Shown here in pieces: positions 58,057 through 64,000 of a stretch of 64,000 nt of DNA (positions within the stretch are counted from its first letter, which is position 1; each line of letters begins with the position of its first letter). The translations under genes and the position numbers were made by a program. This DNA comes from CAXXHQ01 sp963665265 (GTDB lineage Bacteria > Planctomycetota > Planctomycetia > Pirellulales > Thermoguttaceae). Under the pieces are notes generated by a model. That model had not been told where the DNA came from and searched no databases. It worked only from the letters and a program-made list of their open reading frames with translations. The stretch lies in assembly GCA_963665265.2 (NCBI GenBank), contig OY762224.2, positions 1,488,001-1,552,000 of the forward strand, in the 5' to 3' direction.

Positions 58057-60931
58057 TCATGGCTCTCTTAAATATCGTTTCAAGTTTTGCGCCGCTGTCG
58101 GCATTTCCTGCAAAACTAACTCGGCCATCGCCCGAGCGCCTTTCTCGTTGAAGTGCGTGGCGTCGCCTTTCTTATTCGCCATTTCGGCGGCCGCCGTCGG
58201 ACCAAGTCGCTCGGCGAGTTTCTTGCTCGACTCGTGCAAATCTATTACCGAGACTTTCTTCTCCGCTCCAACTTCTTTCATCGCGTCGGCGTAACGCTGA
58301 AGTTCGTCTTGGAGCTTGCCGTCGGCGTCGAATGTGCGACGCACCATCGGAGTCACGAAAATGGGCGTCGCGCCGATCGCGCGGGATTCGTCCGCGTAAC
58401 GGCGAAGATATTCCTTGAAGTCCGTCGCGGCGTCGGTCGATTCGGGTTTATCCGAGGCGCGAATCGTTATGCCCAAACTGGATCAGCACGTAGTCGGGCT
58501 TTTCTTCAAGGGCTTTTTTCCAACGCCCTTCCTGAATGAAGGTCTTTGAACTGCGTCCCGCCGCGGCAAGGTTGATTACTTTGACGGCGCCCTCTTTGAA
58601 TCGCTCCTCGATGAACTGTCCCCAGCCGCGTTCAGAGCGAGTTTTAGGATACTCGCAGGCGGTCGAATCGCCGATGATGACGATCCGCACTGGAGGATTT
58701 AGCAGGGCGTCGGCGTTTAGATTCTTGGCCGTCGCCGGCGGAGTTTTTACCGACGTTTGCGGCGAATTGCCGTAGATCGGCGAATGACCTTGCGCGGCCG
58801 ACGAAGGCTTGGGCGTCGTCGCCTTAACGCCTTTAATTAACACGTTGTCGAAATAGGGCGTACTCAGCTTCTTTTTCTCGCCGCCCGCCGTCAAGCCGGC
58901 CATCCCCCGCGAATATAACGAGTCGGTAACGCTTAAGACCGGTTTGTCATCGACTGAGCCGGTGATTGTAGCGCCTTCGAAGCGGAGCATGAGGTTGTGC
59001 CACTGATTGGCGCCGATATCTGCAAGGCGAACGGAGCCGAGTTCTTTTTCTCCGCCTACGTCCTCCTCTTTTCGCGATTTAATGAGCGCCTGCTGTTCGG
59101 CGTCGCCAACGACTTTCTTTTTGTCCTTCTTCCCGCGGACGACTACGATTTTGCACTCGCCGTCAGCGCTAAGTTGCATGAAATAGCCTTGCGGAACGCA
59201 GCCGTAGCCGGAGCCGACGTTGTTGACGCGGCCCATGATGCCTGCCGAATCGCCGGGGTTCAGGAATACGTCGGCGCTTACTTCGTAGTCTTGCCATTGG
59301 GCGTCGCCGAGGATCGTGTAAGGCTGCCATTCCGGAGCCCACGCATGCGGAGGTCTCGGAACGACCTGACGCAGGCACATTCCTTTGTTGTCGGGGCGAA
59401 TGGCAAGTTCAAAAACGCCGGCGATGTCGGCCGTATAACGCGGCAAGCCGCCCCATGCTTTGGGCGAAGAATACTCTTCGAACGTTTCGTAATAAGGAAA
59501 AGGAAACGGACTGGCGGCAGGAACGTCGTTGAACGAGCCTTTCGTCTGGCCCGAGGTCGTGGAGATCGAGTAAACGGAGTCGGGATCGAGCGCGAGGGTG
59601 AATTTGCCGTTCGCCGGCTCAATGTCGGCTTGTCGAACGAATTGCTCCTTCGCGTTGCTGCGCCAGACGCAAAGTTTTTTGGCCGATAGGCCGTGCCCGA
59701 TTCGGAAGCGGATTTGTTGGGCTGTCTTGGCGTCCTTCGTTTCGATGATGACGCTGTAATCGTCGCCCGGCGATTTAAGGGTCACGAAGCTGCCTCCGTG
59801 GGCTAACCCTCCGCAGCCGCCGTTAAGATATTGCCATCCCGCTTGGGTGAATTGTCCGTAATGCGCGTAGCCCCACAGAGCCTCGCGAACTTGGTAATGC
59901 CCGCTCCACGGCGAATGGGCCAGCAGCATGGCCGGGTCCTCGGGAAATGGCTCCAGCGGATAAATGCCGGCGATATCGTACCAATTTACGATCTTCGTGG
60001 CTCCGCTACGAATAAAATTCTCGTTAAAGGCTTCGACGATGCTGATTTCGCAATCGAAGCCTTTTTTGTAAACGTGCTCCTCGGTGTTCCAGATGGGCTT
60101 TTTCATCCTCTCGGCCATTTCCCGCACTTCCGCCGAGGCGGGAGCCGTCAACAACGTATGGGCGCCGAGGACGTCCACCGCATCGCGAGCCGCTTCGTCG
60201 GCAAGCAAATCCTTGACGAAATCGAACTTGTTTTTCGGCCAATTATCGAAGGCGTGAATCTTCACTTTTGCAAAGCCGGCGGCGTTGAGGCTCGCCCGCA
60301 ACATTTTGGCGAATTCAAGACTCACCCCTTTTTCATTGCGGCAGCCGATGGCGTCGAACTCCAATCCGTAAACGCTCCTTAGTCCTTGGAGCCATTTCAC
60401 GTAGTAGTCCGCGGCGTCCTGCGACCAGAAGTTCTTTCCGTTTCCAATCCATCCGGGGGCGCTCCACGCGGCCCCGTCCAGCGTGAGGTCGGGATTGCGT
60501 TTCTTCGCCTCCTGTAAGATCCACCACATATAGCCGCGTGAGTAGTCGAGGTCGTCTCTCGCGCGCATGTGACTTGGCATTGAACCTTGCGTCGAATTGC
60601 CGTCGCCTGGAATCTCGATGAGCAGCGAGCTAACCGAGGCGCCGAACTTGGGCTTGTAAACAAGATCAAGTATCTGGCTGCGCTGCGGCTCCGGATAATC
60701 CTTGAGTAACACGGAGGTGGCGCCGCCTCCGTTGACCACGCCGATGCCGTCGAATCGTCTTCCGCCGGCGTCGCCGTTAAGTTCGACGATCTGCGGCTCC
60801 GGCGTTTGCTCGGCCAATGCCGCCGAAATCGATCCGCTTAGCATGCCGCACAACGCGATGAGCGGCAACGTTGAATAGATGATTGCGAAACGCCGCGGAA
60901 CAGCGACGATTGAGAAGAGGCGTGATGTCAT
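58057..60931 (-). pseudogene. GH59 galactocerebrosidase-type glycosidase fused to SGNH acetylesterase, frameshifted
   Basis: The first frame (60931-58448) has a signal peptide (LPLIALCGMLSGSISAALA), then a GH59-type domain with GCRNEKG (E200, acid/base) and IWNTEEHV (E284, nucleophile), a concanavalin-like domain, and the start of an SGNH esterase (IIGDSTACEY, block I; FGHNDS, block III). It then hits a stop. The esterase continues in the +1 frame from 58476 (TDFKEYLRRYADESRAIGA to the block V His in DATHFNEKGA). One extra base near 58455-58465 explains this. Secreted polysaccharide degradation role; may be inactive or a sequencing error. Confidence 0.75.
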
Positions 60932-61211
60932 CGTCGTCCATCTCCGTTTTGCTTTGGTTGTGGAAAAAACTTTGCGCGAATCGCTTCAGGAACTGGCTTA
61001 AGCAAGGCGACAAGCGGAGCCCATTTCCAGCCGTTCCGAATCAGCCCGACCGGCTGACTAAGGAACGATATAGTCTCACGAATAATCTTCTCGTGCAACT
61101 AGGAAGATTATTCCAGTTTGTCGGTGAGGGGGCGGCCGCAATAGAATTTCATTATTAATTGAGGAGCTCGTTTGCCGGTCTGTTCGATCGGGGCGTTAAG
61201 CGAAGAGAACG
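60932..61211. other. Intergenic region, no gene seen
   Basis: About 280 bases between the glycosidase start and the permease stop, both on the minus strand. It should hold the glycosidase promoter, but no clear elements could be chosen. Confidence 0.4.
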
Positions 61212-62603
61212 CTATCGGCCCGTCTGGGAGGAGGCGTCGTTGTCGTCGGCGTTACGCAAGCGGCTGAAGATCAAGGGAACGAATCCGACAACGATGCCGC
61301 CGATGCCCATAATGTTGGTGACCCGATCGAAGTTCGGAATGCTATAAAATGCGATGAAGACCATGAAGACGGCGGCCGACAAAGGCCAGATAACGTAGGA
61401 GAGGGCGTTATAAAGTCCTTGTTTTAGTTCAGTGCGGTAATGCCATGCGCAGGCGAAACCGGCCAACCCCATATAGAAGCAGATTTGGAATCCGATCGCG
61501 TCGATCGAGCACCTCAAAATAGCCTTAACGGAATCCATATAGGAAGAGCTGAACAGAAGCGCCACGCCGAGGAACCAGATAACGAACGTCGCCATCCAGG
61601 GCGTCTGCCATTTCGGATGAACTTTGGCGTATCGGGGGTGGAACATGTCGTCGCGGGCCATGGCGAACATACTCCGAGTGAACTGGAGTATTTGCGTTTC
61701 GATCGTTCCGAGCGTGCTCAGGAGAGTCGAGAGGACGGCGAGATAGCTCCAAGGTTTTGGGAAAAGTTTGTCGGCAATAGCATAAAGAACGTTGGTGTTG
61801 GCCTTTGCGATTTCATCATCGGTTAAGGCGATCAACACGACGATCATCATGATGCAAAAGAACAAGATGAGATTGATCATTGCCCAGAAGGCGCCGCGGC
61901 TGGCGGGATCAGGGGAACCGCCTTTTGTCTCTTCGGTCAAGTTCATTGTGACGTCCCACCCCCAATAGAAGAAGATGGCGGTGAGGGCGCCGGTAGCGAA
62001 CATTTGCGGAGTGAACTCGAAGGGTGAGAACCAGATGAGCGAAGGGGGGTGTGCCGGAGTTCGACCAAATTTCACAAATGCCGCCGTAAGAAGAGTGAAG
62101 ATGACGCAAGTTTCGAGCCCAGTCAAAAGGATTTGTACGTAGCTGGCCTGTTTTATGCCTTTAGTGACGACGAGGGAGACGATCGTCAGCCAGATGGCGG
62201 CGGTGGCGGTGACCCAGGTCGTGCTTTCGACGAGATCGGGGGCGAAGAGAACCAAGGTCGAGGTGGCGGCGGGAATCGTCGCGGAGACCATGAAGAAGAC
62301 AGAGGAAATCAGGAGTCCCCAACCGGCGAAGAAACCCCATTTTCTACCAAAAACATGGCCGACCCAGGCGTAGGCGGCGCCGGCGTGCGGGGTGATTTTT
62401 CGGAGGTGGATAAAGGCGAGCATGATGCCGAACATGATCAGGCCGCAGTAAAAGATGCTCGCCACGGAGAGGACGCCGACGGCGGCGACGATGGTCGCAG
62501 TGGTGGCCGCCACGCTAAAGGCCGGAGCCGTGCCTGCAATGCCCATAACCAGTGACTCGAAGGTTCCGAGCGCGTTGCTAGCCAAACCTCTCTTTTCCGA
62601 CAT
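61212..62603 (-). CDS. APC-family amino-acid permease
   Basis: 463 residues with about 12-14 membrane segments. The N-terminal FESLVMGIAGTAPAFSVAAT carries the glycine-rich substrate-site loop of the APC fold, and ITPHAGAAYAWVGHVFGRKW is the conserved second motif. CAWHYRTELKQGLYNALSYV is near the C-terminal end. Likely imports amino acids or amines with protons. AAGGAG lies 6 bases before the ATG. Stand-alone gene. Confidence 0.85.
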   Translation of the reverse strand: MSEKRGLASNALGTFESLVMGIAGTAPAFSVAATTATIVAAVGVLSVASIFYCGLIMFGIMLAFIHLRKITPHAGAAYAWVGHVFGRKWGFFAGWGLLISSVFFMVSATIPAATSTLVLFAPDLVESTTWVTATAAIWLTIVSLVVTKGIKQASYVQILLTGLETCVIFTLLTAAFVKFGRTPAHPPSLIWFSPFEFTPQMFATGALTAIFFYWGWDVTMNLTEETKGGSPDPASRGAFWAMINLILFFCIMMIVVLIALTDDEIAKANTNVLYAIADKLFPKPWSYLAVLSTLLSTLGTIETQILQFTRSMFAMARDDMFHPRYAKVHPKWQTPWMATFVIWFLGVALLFSSSYMDSVKAILRCSIDAIGFQICFYMGLAGFACAWHYRTELKQGLYNALSYVIWPLSAAVFMVFIAFYSIPNFDRVTNIMGIGGIVVGFVPLIFSRLRNADDNDASSQTGR

Positions 62604-63039
62604 GCTTACTCCTTGGGGGGCGTCGAACCGGCGGTTGATATTTCGTGCGGCGTCCGCCGAACGATTTTCACAATATCTCGCGGTTCTCGCAAGGGCTTTT
62701 GCGGTAGTTTGGGGAGAGTGATCCGCCTAGTGATAACTGTTTTAGAGCGGAAAAGGCATAGACTGAAATCAGAAGATGTGAACGTATGCCGGGGAAAATA
62801 CAAGCGAGCGGGTGGACGTTAATTTGAGAGGCGGGGCGGAATAGGCATTTTTGTTAAAGGGTGTGCCGGAGGGGGCTGGCAGAGACGTCGTTTCTGGGTT
62901 ACGCTTTTGCAATATGATGGCCCCGGGGGGCGTTATTAATCGTTTTTTCCCTCGCGCGTTAGCTCAGCGGAGTTTGTTTGATCGTTCGGTCGGGGAACGG
63001 TTCGTTTGGCGATGCCGGAAGCAAGAGAAAGCGTTAACG
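62604..63039. promoter_or_regulatory. Divergent intergenic region
   Basis: 435 bases between divergent genes; it must contain the promoters of the permease (leftward) and of the methyltransferase (rightward). Open frames here are short and unconvincing. No clear hexamer pair chosen. Confidence 0.35.
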
Positions 63040-64000
63040 ATGTCAGGTAAACGGCAAGACGATTTTTTTCAATCCGTTAAAAATGAATATCCACGTTATT
63101 TTTCTGATAGGCTAGTGCTCGACGTCGGTTCGTGTGACATCGACGGAAACAATCAGCGTTTCTTCGACGATTGCCTTTATATCGGCGTTGATTCCAAACC
63201 CGGCAAGAATGTGGATATTGCAGTAGCGGGGTATGAATTAAAGCTCCCGGACGAATGCGCGGACGCCATTATTTCTAGCGGATATTTGTCTCGCGATCCG
63301 TTTTATTCTTCGACTTTGAAAAATGCAGTTCGCATGTTGAAACCGGGCGGCTTACTCGCTTTCACCTCGTCGACGGCAGGAGTTGACGAAGCGGAAGTAA
63401 GAGCCGGTTTGGAACTCGAAGCGAATTTTCAGACCTATATATTAACGCGTGACGAGGAGTCGGGTGAACTTCGATTTTTCGGCGTGAAAAATGGGGTTTT
63501 GCTTGATCGTCAAGACTACTCTTTTCAGTTACGAACGTTAGGGTCGGGGCGATTGAAATCGAGCGAGGATTACATCGCCGATCTTCTCAAGGAAATTTGT
63601 GAACGGGACCGGCAAATCGACGACATGCGTTCCTCACCGTCCTGGAGGTTGACAAAACCCCTTCGCCGGGCCGGGGATCTAATCAAGGACGGGCCGGCTG
63701 ACGCCGCAAAACGCGTTTTGAACTATTTGAAGCGCGGAGCGAAAAAAGTGACTCGCCCGTTGCGGAGACGCATGTTAGCTGGTTTTTGGGAGGACTTGGA
63801 AGATCGAGTTTCGCGTATCAAAAAAAGGGATCGAGCAAGTTGGGGGATTTTGGCTACGCCGCACGTCTTGCCCATGGCCCGACTCATCGCGGATCGCTTG
63901 CGAAGCCACGGCTGGGAAGTCGAAATATTGACGGAGCCTCCGACAGTTTTCTATCGGGATATGTATATCGTTATCGCGGCGCAGATATTTAAGCGACTTC
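63040..64000 (+). CDS. Methyltransferase / glycosyltransferase-type protein, 5' part (continues right)
   Basis: Starts at ATG 63040 and stays open to the window end (320 codons). Residues about 25-140 form a SAM methyltransferase fold: RLVLDVGSCDIDGNNQRFFD, LYIGVDSKPGKNVDIAVAGY, then NAVRMLKPGGLLAFTS. Around residue 190-250 a linker with EICERDRQIDDMRSSPSWRL is typical of modular surface-polysaccharide proteins. From about 265 a new domain starts (WGILATPHVLPMARLIADRL), probably a glycosyltransferase. Likely works in cell-surface glycan synthesis. Confidence 0.65.
   Translation, partial: MSGKRQDDFFQSVKNEYPRYFSDRLVLDVGSCDIDGNNQRFFDDCLYIGVDSKPGKNVDIAVAGYELKLPDECADAIISSGYLSRDPFYSSTLKNAVRMLKPGGLLAFTSSTAGVDEAEVRAGLELEANFQTYILTRDEESGELRFFGVKNGVLLDRQDYSFQLRTLGSGRLKSSEDYIADLLKEICERDRQIDDMRSSPSWRLTKPLRRAGDLIKDGPADAAKRVLNYLKRGAKKVTRPLRRRMLAGFWEDLEDRVSRIKKRDRASWGILATPHVLPMARLIADRLRSHGWEVEILTEPPTVFYRDMYIVIAAQIFKRL

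Noticed and set aside
1..64000. CRISPR array or rRNA genes
   Set aside because: No regularly spaced repeats and no rRNA-like sequence were seen on reading both strands.

Overview
The window holds most of a temperate phage genome (prophage, about 1-45,590), cut off at its left edge, followed by ordinary bacterial chromosome to the right end. The host looks like a planctomycete (Pirellulales-type). This is inferred from a secreted GH59 glycosidase fused to an SGNH esterase, a beta-barrel protein of planctomycete type and a GT39-type transferase; no rRNA or marker gene confirms it.

Prophage layout. 1-8634 (+): tail and receptor-binding genes, including three tandem paralogous fibre-like proteins, a repeat-rich 694-residue protein and a large tail-tip protein. 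8677-12830 (-): a DEDDh exonuclease, a dNMP kinase, a small frameshifted gene and a primase-polymerase/SF3 helicase. 12843-13273 is a divergent control region bounded by 44-bp inverted arms. 13274-42.7k (+) is one long co-directional early/middle region. It carries ParB-like proteins, a SNF2 helicase, an HTH-metallophosphoesterase, tRNA-Asn, a family A DNA polymerase with zinc-knuckle insertions, a VRR-NUC-like nuclease, a sigma-like factor, a HAD nucleotidase, tRNA-Thr, a metallophosphoesterase, an ATP-dependent DNA ligase and a PD-(D/E)XK nuclease. It also carries class II ribonucleotide reductase, dCMP deaminase, dUTPase and four DNA methyltransferases. 43.0-45.2k holds a minus-strand membrane protein, an excisionase-like protein and a tyrosine integrase. 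Many neighbouring genes overlap by ATGA or TAATG, so translation is probably coupled. Virion head genes, lysis genes and the left attachment site would lie to the left of the window.

The element sits at a tRNA-Leu gene. The 3' half of a tRNA-Leu (anticodon loop onward, with long variable arm and terminator) follows the integrase at 45,465, and the same block recurs at about 49,637 and 51,977. Two further segments are therefore bracketed by the same remnants: 45.6-49.6k (GT39 enzyme, outer-membrane protein, MarR regulator) and 49.7-52.0k (one secreted protein and an eroded esterase end). Neither has its own integrase.

Chromosome beyond 52.1k: an RND efflux pump and membrane-fusion protein controlled by a divergent TetR gene, a GH59-SGNH enzyme broken by a frameshift, an APC amino-acid permease and the start of a methyltransferase/glycosyltransferase-type protein.

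The most unusual features are: a 450-codon open +1 frame lying entirely over the C5 methyltransferase gene, with recognisable protein features in both frames; the DnaJ-like CxxCxGxG insertions in the DNA polymerase; the 44-bp inverted arms around the control region; and two intergenic regions dense in perfect hairpins. There is no CRISPR array and no rRNA.
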